13,384 bases of DNA from Polaromonas sp. (lineage in GTDB: Bacteria; Pseudomonadota; Gammaproteobacteria; Burkholderiales; Burkholderiaceae_C), in contig JAHFQQ010000073.1 in assembly GCA_023259235.1 (NCBI GenBank), forward strand, positions 1-13,384, written 5' to 3'. Positions 7,400 through 13,384 of this stretch are shown here, one piece after another (within the stretch, counting starts at the first letter, position 1; every line of letters starts with the position of its first letter). Made by a program: the position numbers and the translations under genes. The notes under the pieces are model-generated. The model saw only the letters and a list, made by a program, of their open reading frames with translations. It was not told where the DNA came from and did not search any database.

Positions 7400-8399
7400 A
7401 GCATAGATCACTGACCAGCTTGGTCACCAGGCCAATCAGCGTAAAAAAGTAAAGCGTGCCGAGCACGACGGGGTAGTCGCGCCGGATCACGCTTTCGTAG
7501 CTGAGCAGGCCGAGGCCGTCGAGCGAAAACAGTGTTTCAATCAGCAGGGAGCCGGTAAAAAAAGCCCCGATGAAGGCTGCCGGGAAACCCGTGATGATGG
7601 GTATCAACGCATTGCGAAACACATGCTTCCAGAGCACTTGCCGCTCGCTCAGCCCCTTGGCACGCGCCGTCAGCACATATTGCTTGCGGATTTCTTCCAG
7701 AAACGAATTTTTGGTGAGCACCGCCGTCACGGCAAAGCTGCCCAGCACCATGGAAATGACAGGCAGCGTGATGTGCCAGAGGTAGTCGGTGATACGAGCG
7801 CCCCAACCAAGCGTTTCCCAGTTGGCCGAGGTCAGCCCGCGCAATGGAAACCATTGCAACTGCCCGCCAAACACCACCAGCAGCGCCACGCCGAGAACGA
7901 AGCCCGGGATCGCATACCCCACCAGCACGATCAATGTGGTGACAAAGTCAAAGCGCGTTCCCGCCCGCACCGCCTTGGCCACGCCCAATGGAACGGCAAT
8001 CAGGTAGCTGATAAAAAAGGTCCATAGACCCAGGCTCGCCGAGACCGGTAATTTTTCCCTGATGAGTTGCCAGACATCCTTGTGCTGGTAAAAGCTGTTG
8101 CCCAGATCGAAACGTGCAAAGCGTCCCAGCATCTGGAAGAACCGCTCATGCACCGGTTTGTCAAAGCCGTAAAGCACCTTGATTTCCGCAATGCGCTCGG
8201 CGTCCACCCCTTGCCGCCCGCGGTAACCGGCGCCCGACGCGGCGGCCCGTTCACCGCCTGAATCGCGGCCCTGCAATTGCGCCACCATTTGCTCCACCGG
8301 TCCGCCCGGCACAAACTGGACCATGGCAAAGGTCAGCAGCAGGACGCCAAACAGGGTCGGAATCATCAGCAACAGACGCTTGAGGATGTAACTGGCCAT
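7365..8399 (-). CDS. yejB: Peptide ABC transporter permease YejB
   Basis: Inner-membrane permease partner of YejE, 344 residues with start ATG at 8397-8399. It opens with the typical type-1 permease N-terminus MASYILKRLLLMIPTLFGV, giving a first helix at about 9-30. A YejB-type periplasmic insertion follows, with GVDAERIAEIKVLYGFDKP near 64-82. Further helices lie at about 122-142, 150-178, 208-228, 266-290 and 312-332. The EAA loop is at 241-265 (YVLTARAKGLSERQVLWKHVFRN). The frame stays open another 19 codons upstream to an ATG at 8456, but that part falls in repeat sequence and does not look like protein of this family, so the shorter start is preferred. A weak GGA lies about nine bases upstream. 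It is separated from yejA by 112 bases filled mostly by the repeat. Confidence 0.93.
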   Translation of the reverse strand: MASYILKRLLLMIPTLFGVLLLTFAMVQFVPGGPVEQMVAQLQGRDSGGERAAASGAGYRGRQGVDAERIAEIKVLYGFDKPVHERFFQMLGRFARFDLGNSFYQHKDVWQLIREKLPVSASLGLWTFFISYLIAVPLGVAKAVRAGTRFDFVTTLIVLVGYAIPGFVLGVALLVVFGGQLQWFPLRGLTSANWETLGWGARITDYLWHITLPVISMVLGSFAVTAVLTKNSFLEEIRKQYVLTARAKGLSERQVLWKHVFRNALIPIITGFPAAFIGAFFTGSLLIETLFSLDGLGLLSYESVIRRDYPVVLGTLYFFTLIGLVTKLVSDLCYVWVDPRVKFD

Positions 8400-8419
8400 G
8401 GTCAATCCATTCGTTCTAA

Positions 8420-8514
8420 CTGCGGGAACGCCGGCCGCCGCGCCGGGCCGCCCCAAGCAAGGCCAGCCCCCTTGGGGGGCAGCGCAGTACGCGAAGCGAC
8501 CAGCGTGGGGGTCA
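8420..8514 (-). repeat. GC-rich REP-like element between yejA and yejB (copy 2)
   Basis: On the minus strand it starts exactly at the yejA stop (TGACCCCCACGC). It contains a CCCCAAG (8451-8457) / CTTGGGG (8471-8477) inverted repeat with a 13-base loop, an overlapping CCCCC-TT-GGGGG palindrome, then GCGGCCCGGC and ends with GTTCCCGCAG (8429-8420). The ordered blocks match copy 1 at 7285-7367. It could act as a stabilising or attenuating RNA structure between the binding-protein gene and the permease genes; that role is inference from position. Confidence 0.7.
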
Positions 8515-10308
8515 TTTGCTCCACCACGTGCTCATGGCCCAGGTGTCAGGCTGGTAATACGGCGGAATGACAGGCGGCAGCACAAAGCGGCGCGGACGAT
8601 AGCCGACAAAAAATTGGTCGCTGTAGTACTGCGGCACCGAGTAATAGCCATTCGTCAGCACACGATCGAGCGCGCGCATGGCAGCGCCGAGTTCAGGGCG
8701 GGTTTTTGCCGTCACCACCTTTTGCAGCAGTGCATCCACCGCCGGGTCGGCAATGCCCCAGACATTGGACGAGCCGGGCGTGGCCGCCGCCCTTGAGCCA
8801 AACAGTTCGAGCAATTCGCCGCCCGGCGCCGTGGTGCCGGGCAGGCGCAGCGTCGTGACCTCAAAATCAAAGGCATCCATCTTCTGCTTGGCCAGCGAAA
8901 AGTCCACGACACGGTAGGTCATGGTGATACCGAGTTTTTCCAGCGCTTTCTGGAACGGTCCGACAATGCGCACCAGTGAAGGCTGGTCGTTCAGAAACTC
9001 CATGGTGAAGGCCTCGCCCTGGCCATTGCGCAGCGCGCCGTCACGGTAAGTCCAGCCCGCCTCGCGCAGCAGTGCCTGGGCCTGTCGCAGATTGGCACGC
9101 AAACTGCCAGGCGGGGCAGTGCTGGGGGAAACCGGCACCGGACCAAAAACCGCGGGCTTGAGCAAGCCACGCAGTGGTTCGAGCAGGGCCAGTTCGTCCG
9201 GTTTGGGCAAACCTTCGGCGTGGAATTCGCTATTTGGAAAATAGCCGTTCACGCGTTTGTAGAGTCCGTAAAACAATTGCCGATTCATCCATTCAAAATC
9301 CATCGCCAGGCCAATTGCCCTGCGCACCCGCAGGTCCTGAAATTTCGGCTTGCGCAAGTTGAACACATAGCCCTGGAAGTCGCCCGGATTACGATTTTCA
9401 AACGCGCGTTTGACCAGTTCGCCCGAGGTGAACTGCTTGCCGGTGTACTGGCGCGCCCAGTTGCGCGAGATGAACTCACGCAAGAAATCGAATTCACCGG
9501 CTTTCAGACCCTCAAAGCGCGAGGTTTCATCAAGATAGATCTTGAAGTTGATGCGGTCGAAGTTGAACTGACCCTTGCGCGCTGGAAGATTGATGCCCCA
9601 GTAAGCAGGATCCCGCACGTAGGTGATGTCGCGGCCCATTTCCGGACTGGCGACCTTGTACGGCCCCGAGCCGATGGGGACTTCAGACACGATCTGGTCG
9701 AACGGCCTGGCCACGCCCGCTACTTTGCCCCAGTCGCGACTGAATACCGGCATGCCGCCCACCACCAGAGGCAGTTCGGGATTGGGCGTCAGAAAATCAA
9801 AGCGAACCACGCGTTCTGAAACGACCGTCACGCCCTTGACTTCGGCGTAAATCGTGCGGTACTGCGGCGCAGCCAGCTTGCTCGTGAGCTGCGTGTAGGA
9901 ATGCAGCACGTCGGCCGCAAGCACTGGCGCCCCATTATGAAAACGAGCCTTTTCATTGAGATGAAAAGTTGCTGACAGGTGGTCGGCCGCCACCTGCACG
10001 TCGTCCGCCAGCAGTCCATAAGCGGTTGTCGGCTCTTCGAAATTGCCGGTCAGCAGGCTCTCCAGCAGCAAACTGGCGATGCCGTAGGGCGCCGTGCCGC
10101 GCAGCGTGAACGGGTTGAACTTGTCAAAGTTGGTGGGCCGGGTGGGCGGCACCATGCGAATCTCGCCACCCTTGGGTGCGACCGGGTTCACATAGTCAAA
10201 ATGCGTGAAGCCGGGCGGGTACCTGATGTCGCCAAACTGCGCGTAGGCGTGCGCTGCCCAGACCGGAAAACCGCATGAAAGAACAATCCAGACAAAGACA
10301 TGGCGCAT
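8512..10308 (-). CDS. yejA: Periplasmic peptide-binding protein YejA (SBP family 5)
   Basis: Substrate-binding subunit of the YejABEF importer, 598 residues from ATG 10306-10308. The N-terminus is a signal peptide: Arg at position 2, a hydrophobic core to about residue 18, and probable cleavage after AYA at 23. The mature protein has the family 5 solute-binding pattern: GGEIRMVPPTRPTNFDKFNPF, the lobe motif RFHNGAPVLAADVLHSY, and the YejA-like segments FNFDRINFKIYLDETSRFEGLKAG and FISRNWARQY. A TTG five codons upstream is possible, but the ATG gives a cleaner signal peptide. A VLSC sequence early in the signal could suggest a lipobox, but the hydrophobic stretch before it is too short. No clear Shine-Dalgarno precedes the start. 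It is divergent from fabI across only 37 bases. Confidence 0.93.
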   Translation of the reverse strand: MRHVFVWIVLSCGFPVWAAHAYAQFGDIRYPPGFTHFDYVNPVAPKGGEIRMVPPTRPTNFDKFNPFTLRGTAPYGIASLLLESLLTGNFEEPTTAYGLLADDVQVAADHLSATFHLNEKARFHNGAPVLAADVLHSYTQLTSKLAAPQYRTIYAEVKGVTVVSERVVRFDFLTPNPELPLVVGGMPVFSRDWGKVAGVARPFDQIVSEVPIGSGPYKVASPEMGRDITYVRDPAYWGINLPARKGQFNFDRINFKIYLDETSRFEGLKAGEFDFLREFISRNWARQYTGKQFTSGELVKRAFENRNPGDFQGYVFNLRKPKFQDLRVRRAIGLAMDFEWMNRQLFYGLYKRVNGYFPNSEFHAEGLPKPDELALLEPLRGLLKPAVFGPVPVSPSTAPPGSLRANLRQAQALLREAGWTYRDGALRNGQGEAFTMEFLNDQPSLVRIVGPFQKALEKLGITMTYRVVDFSLAKQKMDAFDFEVTTLRLPGTTAPGGELLELFGSRAAATPGSSNVWGIADPAVDALLQKVVTAKTRPELGAAMRALDRVLTNGYYSVPQYYSDQFFVGYRPRRFVLPPVIPPYYQPDTWAMSTWWSK

Positions 10309-10316
10309 GCGACAAT
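10289..10316 (+). promoter_or_regulatory. Candidate fabI promoter
   Basis: CAGACA (10289-10294) and GACAAT (10311-10316) are spaced by 16 bases, each matching the sigma-70 consensus at 4 of 6 positions. It predicts a start near 10323 and a short leader of about 23 bases containing the fabI Shine-Dalgarno. The -35 box lies within the yejA signal-peptide region. Identified by eye only. Confidence 0.35.
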
Positions 10317-10345
10317 TCTGCAAGATTTTTAATGGAGACCGTCAC

Positions 10346-11155
10346 ATGGGCTTTTTAACCGGCAAAAAACTATTGATCACGGGTGTGCTGTCCAACCGCT
10401 CGATCGCCTACGGCATTGCCAAAGCCTGCCACGCCCAGGGTGCCGAGCTGGCCTTCAGCTATGTGGGTGAGCGTTTCAAGGAGCGTATCACCGAGTTTGC
10501 CGCCGACTTCGGCTCCAGCCTGATTTTTGACTGCGACGTCGGCGACGACGCGCAAATCAGCAGGCTGTTCACGGACCTGTCCAAAACATGGCCCACGTTT
10601 GACGGCTTTGTGCACAGCATCGGCTTTGCACCGCGCGAAGCGATTGCCGGCGATTTTCTGGAAGGACTGTCTCGCGAAGGCTTCAGGATTGCCCAGGACA
10701 TCAGCGCCTACAGCTTTCCAGCCATGGCCAAGGCCGCCCTGCCCTACCTCAATGACAAGTCCGCACTGCTGACGCTCACCTACCTGGGAGCCCAGCGAAC
10801 CATTCCCAACTACAACACCATGGGCCTTGCCAAGGCCAGCCTGGAAGCCTCCGTGCGGTACCTCGCCGAGGCATTGGGCAAGACCAGGGATGGCAAAAGC
10901 ATGCGCGTCAACGGCATCAGTGCCGGGCCCATCAAAACCCTGGCAGCCAGCGGCATCAAGGACTTCGGCAAACTGATGAGCATGGTGGCGGACGCCTCGC
11001 CGCTGCGCCGCAACGTGACAATCGAGGACGTCGGCAACGTCGCCGCGTTTTTGCTGAGCGACCTGGCCGCAGGCGTAACCGCTGAAATCACCTATGTCGA
11101 TGGCGGCTTCAGCCAGACCGCCGGCGTAAGCCGTGACAGCCCGGCAGTGGCCTGA
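10346..11155 (+). CDS. fabI: Enoyl-[acyl-carrier-protein] reductase (NADH) FabI
   Basis: FabI catalyses the last reduction of each fatty-acid elongation cycle (trans-2-enoyl-ACP to acyl-ACP) in the cytoplasm. The 269-residue protein starts MGFLTGKKLLITGVLSNRSIAYGIA, which is the divergent FabI-type nucleotide-binding loop of the short-chain dehydrogenase fold. The catalytic pattern is Tyr146, Tyr156 and Lys163 (YNTMGLAK), at the same numbering as E. coli FabI. Gly93 and Met159, known triclosan-contact positions, are retained. The sequence ISAGPIKTLAASGIKDF (191-207) forms the substrate loop, and it is preceded by a loop about four residues longer than in E. coli. The ATG at 10346-10348 is chosen because GGAG at 10334-10337 lies eight bases upstream and homology begins there; an ATG at 10307 would add 13 unrelated residues. 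The ligase follows on the same strand after 84 bases. Confidence 0.97.
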   Translation: MGFLTGKKLLITGVLSNRSIAYGIAKACHAQGAELAFSYVGERFKERITEFAADFGSSLIFDCDVGDDAQISRLFTDLSKTWPTFDGFVHSIGFAPREAIAGDFLEGLSREGFRIAQDISAYSFPAMAKAALPYLNDKSALLTLTYLGAQRTIPNYNTMGLAKASLEASVRYLAEALGKTRDGKSMRVNGISAGPIKTLAASGIKDFGKLMSMVADASPLRRNVTIEDVGNVAAFLLSDLAAGVTAEITYVDGGFSQTAGVSRDSPAVA

Positions 11156-11158
11156 TAT

Positions 11159-11219
11159 TTGTAAATAAAGTGCCTGTAGCCCTCTATTTACAAGAGCCTA
11201 TAGCTCCCGTTTAAATAGC
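11159..11219 (+). repeat. AT-rich intergenic repeat between fabI and the ligase gene
   Basis: TTGTAAATA (11159-11167) is a perfect 9-base inverted repeat of TATTTACAA (11185-11193). CTATTTA (11184-11190) can instead pair with TAAATAG (11212-11218), enclosing a small GAGC-CTATA-GCTC hairpin (11194-11206), so the two stems are mutually exclusive. The block shares TAGCCC followed 37 bases later by a terminal TAGC with the yejF block on its minus strand, and resembles a short repeat I recall from Comamonadaceae intergenic regions. There is no T tract that would make it a clear intrinsic terminator for fabI. Confidence 0.5.
11187..11216 (+). promoter_or_regulatory. Candidate promoter for the ligase gene, inside the repeat
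   Basis: TTTACA (11187-11192, 5 of 6 against TTGACA) and TTAAAT (11211-11216, 4 of 6) are separated by 18 bases. The predicted transcription start is near 11223, about 17 bases before the ligase ATG. It lies within the AT-rich repeat, so the repeat may supply the promoter. Weak evidence by eye. Confidence 0.3.
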
Positions 11220-11239
11220 AATATTCAAACCAGCTGATA

Positions 11240-12130
11240 ATGCGACGACGTTTATTTCTGTCCTTGGCTAGCCTGCTCCTGGCTGGCTCTTCGCTGGTCC
11301 AGGCGGTTGGCGCAACACCGGTTCCGTCGCAGCAGCCCGCGCCCTCGCTGATGCTGGCCAATGTTTATCGCTCCGGCATCATCCTCGCCAACTACTGGGT
11401 AAGTGAAAAGCTCGATGGCGTACGCGGCTACTGGGACGGCGAAAAGCTGCTGACCCGTGGTGGAGCGCGGATAGTGGCGCCGGCCTGGTTCACCGCGGGT
11501 TGGCCCCAGGTGCCCATGGATGGCGAACTGTGGGCCGGCCGTGGCCAATTCGCCAAAGCAGTTTCCACGGTGCGCCAGCAGACCCCTGACGACACCGCAT
11601 GGCGTGCCATGCGTTTCATGGTGTTCGACCTGCCCGCGCAGGGCGGGCCGTTCACCGAACGCATTCCGGCATTGCATGGGCAGGTCAGCCAGATTGACCA
11701 GCCCTGGGTGCAGGCGATGGCCCAGTTCAAGGTGCCAAACCACTCCGCCCTGCAAAACCTGCTGGTCAAAACCGTGAGGCAAGGCGGTGAAGGACTGATG
11801 CTGCACCGCGGCGCCTCGCTCTATCAGGGCCGGCGCACTGATGACCTGCTCAAGTTCAAGCTGCACGAAGACGCCGAAGCCCGCGTGATCGCGCATATTT
11901 CCGGCAAAGGCAAATATGCGGGCGTGCTAGGCGCCCTGCTGCTCGAAATGCCGGGCGTGGACGGCCAGCCCGGCCTGCGCTTCAAGGTTGGATCCGGGTT
12001 CAGTGACGAGCAGCGTCACAGCCCGCCAGCCCTGGGCAGCACTGTCACGTATCGCTTTCGCGGCTTGAACGACAGCGGCATCCCGCGGTTTGCCAGCTTC
12101 ATGCGCGTGCGCGAAGATCCCTCGCTGTAA
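11240..12130 (+). CDS. ligE: Exported ATP-dependent DNA ligase, LigE type
   Basis: Minimal ATP-dependent DNA ligase of 296 residues with an N-terminal signal peptide (MRRRLFLSLASLLLAGSSLVQA, likely cleaved near residue 22-25), so it should seal nicks in DNA in the periplasm. The nucleotidyltransferase motifs are in order: I KLDGVR with the adenylated Lys57 and Arg62; III DGELW with Glu96; IIIa MVFDLP near 127-132; IV GEGLMLHRG with Glu184; V LLKFK with Lys205 and Lys207. A small OB-fold domain follows (about 210-296). No extra DNA-binding domain is present, which is the LigE pattern. The ATG is the only one near the signal peptide, with an in-frame TAG at 11216-11218 upstream; no strong Shine-Dalgarno is visible. 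Family proposals for LigE include roles in competence or extracellular DNA; nothing in this window proves that. The gene symbol follows the family, not a recognised ortholog. Confidence 0.88.
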   Translation: MRRRLFLSLASLLLAGSSLVQAVGATPVPSQQPAPSLMLANVYRSGIILANYWVSEKLDGVRGYWDGEKLLTRGGARIVAPAWFTAGWPQVPMDGELWAGRGQFAKAVSTVRQQTPDDTAWRAMRFMVFDLPAQGGPFTERIPALHGQVSQIDQPWVQAMAQFKVPNHSALQNLLVKTVRQGGEGLMLHRGASLYQGRRTDDLLKFKLHEDAEARVIAHISGKGKYAGVLGALLLEMPGVDGQPGLRFKVGSGFSDEQRHSPPALGSTVTYRFRGLNDSGIPRFASFMRVREDPSL

Positions 12131-12142
12131 CAATGGCCAGCA

Positions 12143-12190
12143 AGCAGCCTGGTCACTGCCTCGACAGCAGGCGGCTCCGGGTTATTTTTT
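12143..12190 (+). terminator. Possible terminator after the ligase gene
   Basis: AGCAGCCTG (12143-12151) pairs with CAGGCGGCT (12168-12176) over nine positions with one mismatch and a 16-base loop, and is followed by CCGGGTTATTTTTT. The T run extends over the stop codon of the convergent decarboxylase gene. The six bases between stem and T run make it a weak candidate. Confidence 0.35.
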
Positions 12191-13384
12191 CACGCAGTCA
12201 GCGTAATAGCGCCTCCTGCCCTTGGCGTCCTCCTGCTCCACCAGGCCGTGGATGTCGGTCTCAAAACCCGGACACTGGGCATTGAACTCACGGGCAAACT
12301 TGAGGTAATCAACAATCTTGCGGTTGAATACCTCGCCCGGAATCAGCAGCGGAATTCCAGGCGGATAGGGCGTGACCAGTCCGACGGTCACGCGGCCTTC
12401 GAGGTGGTCAATCTCGACCCGCTCGGTGGTGCGGTGGGCAATATTGGCGTAGGCATCGCTGGGCTTCATGGCCGGCGTCAGGTCACTCAAATAAACCTCG
12501 GTTGTCAGCCGTGCGATGTCGTATTTGGCGTACAGCGCATGAATATGCTGGCACAGGTCGGCCAGCCCCATGCGTTCGTACTTTGGGTATTTCTGGCAGA
12601 ACTCGGGCAGGATGCGCCACATCGGCTGGTTTTTGTCGTAGTCGTCCTTGAATTGCTGCAATGCCGTCAGCAGGGTATTCCAGCGACCTTTGGTGATGCC
12701 GATGGTGAACAGGATGAAAAAGCTGTAGAGACCGGTCTTTTCCACAATCACACCGTGCTCCGCCAGGAACTTGGTCACGATGCTGGCGGGAATTCCGGTT
12801 TTGGCGAACCGGCCGTTGAGATCCAGGCCGGGCGTGACGATGGTCGATTTGATCGGATCCAGCATGTTGAAGCCGGTCGCCATCTGGCCAAAGCCGTGCC
12901 AGTTGTTGGCCCCGTTGCGGGCCGTCTTGGCGCTGCGCGACTCGCCCTTGATGATCCAGTCCTCGGCCAGGCCGATGCCCTCGGCCACAAGCTTGTCGGG
13001 CCCCCAGACCTTGAACCACCAGTCAGCGCCATATTCTTCGGCAATCTTGCGCATGGCCCGCCGGAAATCGAGCGCTTCGATAATGCTTTCCTCGACCAGC
13101 GCGGTACCGCCAGGCGGCTCCATCATGGCGGCGGCCACGTCGCAACTGGCGATGATGCTGTACTGCGGCGAGGTTGAAGTGTGCATCAGGTAGGCCTCGT
13201 TAAAGAGCGGGCGGTCCAGCTTGATATCTTGCGAGTCCTGCACCAGCACCTGGCTGGCCTGGCTGATACCGGCCAGCAGCTTGTGAATGGATTGCGTCGC
13301 ATAGACCACCGCATTCTTCGGCCGGATACGGTTTTTCCCCATGGAATGGTAGCTGCCATACAACGGGTGAAACGCCGCATGCGG
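12182..13384 (-). CDS. PLP-dependent Orn/Lys/Arg decarboxylase (C-terminal 400 residues, 5' end outside window)
   Basis: Fold-type I basic amino acid decarboxylase that makes a polyamine (agmatine, cadaverine or putrescine) from its amino acid. The visible part begins inside the PLP domain with PHAAFHPLYGSYHSMG. The Schiff-base lysine is Lys35 of the visible part in ATQSIHKLLAGISQAS (codon at 13280-13282). After it come the family segments TSTSPQYSIIASCDVAAAMM, WHGFGQMATGFNMLDPIK, ILFTIGITKGRW and the C-terminal-domain signature PYPPGIPLLIPGE, ending PGFETDIHGL and a Tyr/Lys-rich tail. E. coli relatives are about 710-760 residues, so roughly the N-terminal half is missing at the window edge. 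WHGF and ITKGRW look closer to arginine decarboxylase AdiA, while FLAEHGVIVEKTG and PGFETDIHG look like lysine decarboxylase; substrate is left open. Stop TAA at 12182-12184, convergent with the ligase gene 51 bases away. Confidence 0.93.
   Translation of the reverse strand, partial: PHAAFHPLYGSYHSMGKNRIRPKNAVVYATQSIHKLLAGISQASQVLVQDSQDIKLDRPLFNEAYLMHTSTSPQYSIIASCDVAAAMMEPPGGTALVEESIIEALDFRRAMRKIAEEYGADWWFKVWGPDKLVAEGIGLAEDWIIKGESRSAKTARNGANNWHGFGQMATGFNMLDPIKSTIVTPGLDLNGRFAKTGIPASIVTKFLAEHGVIVEKTGLYSFFILFTIGITKGRWNTLLTALQQFKDDYDKNQPMWRILPEFCQKYPKYERMGLADLCQHIHALYAKYDIARLTTEVYLSDLTPAMKPSDAYANIAHRTTERVEIDHLEGRVTVGLVTPYPPGIPLLIPGEVFNRKIVDYLKFAREFNAQCPGFETDIHGLVEQEDAKGRRRYYADCVKK

Noticed and set aside
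8400..8456. Upstream extension of YejB by 19 residues to an ATG at 8456
   Set aside because: The added codons fall largely in the GC-rich repeat, and the typical permease N-terminus starts at the ATG at 8397-8399.
10307..10345. Upstream ATG for FabI at 10307
   Set aside because: It adds 13 residues with no homology, while the ATG at 10346 has a good Shine-Dalgarno and matches the family start.
12248..13177. Plus-strand open frame of 309 codons opposite the decarboxylase
   Set aside because: Antisense shadow of a clearly conserved PLP enzyme.

Overview
The window reads as an ordinary core-genome segment of a betaproteobacterium (Burkholderiales, most likely Comamonadaceae, in the Polaromonas/Rhodoferax neighbourhood). 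The reasons are the GC-rich coding style, the protein sequences of RimP, NusA, IF2, the Yej transporter and FabI, and several short repeats that I recall as typical of that family. The genus is an inference from memory, not a search result. Every stretch longer than about 210 bases is covered by a gene. I see no tRNA, rRNA, CRISPR array, insertion sequence or phage gene.

Layout. (1) Positions 1-4413, minus strand: rimP, nusA and infB, the conserved ribosome maturation / transcription elongation / translation initiation cluster. rimP and nusA overlap by ATGA, and infB follows after 27 bases and runs off the left edge. (2) Positions 4414-4622: a 209-base gap with a candidate rimP promoter and, immediately after it, a strong intrinsic-terminator hairpin reading toward rimP. 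This is either an attenuator of the rimP operon or the end of the yej operon. (3) Positions 4623-10308, minus strand: a complete yejA-yejB-yejE-yejF operon for an ABC peptide importer. It is studded with repeats: one GC-rich element directly after the yejA stop, another directly after the yejB stop, and an AT-rich block inside the yejF coding sequence. (4) Positions 10346-12130, plus strand: fabI (enoyl-ACP reductase) and then a small exported ATP-dependent DNA ligase (LigE type), separated by an 84-base AT-rich repeat. (5) Positions 12182-13384, minus strand: the C-terminal 400 residues of a PLP-dependent Orn/Lys/Arg decarboxylase, running off the right edge and convergent with the ligase.

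How the parts work together: rimP-nusA-infB is a co-expressed information-processing operon. YejA (periplasmic), YejB and YejE (membrane) and YejF (double ATPase) form one importer. fabI, the ligase and the decarboxylase have no obvious functional link to each other. I found no convincing new multi-gene system. The points most worth checking are the rimP leader hairpin with its alternative pairing, the repeat-derived N-terminus of YejE, and the repeat-like block translated within YejF.
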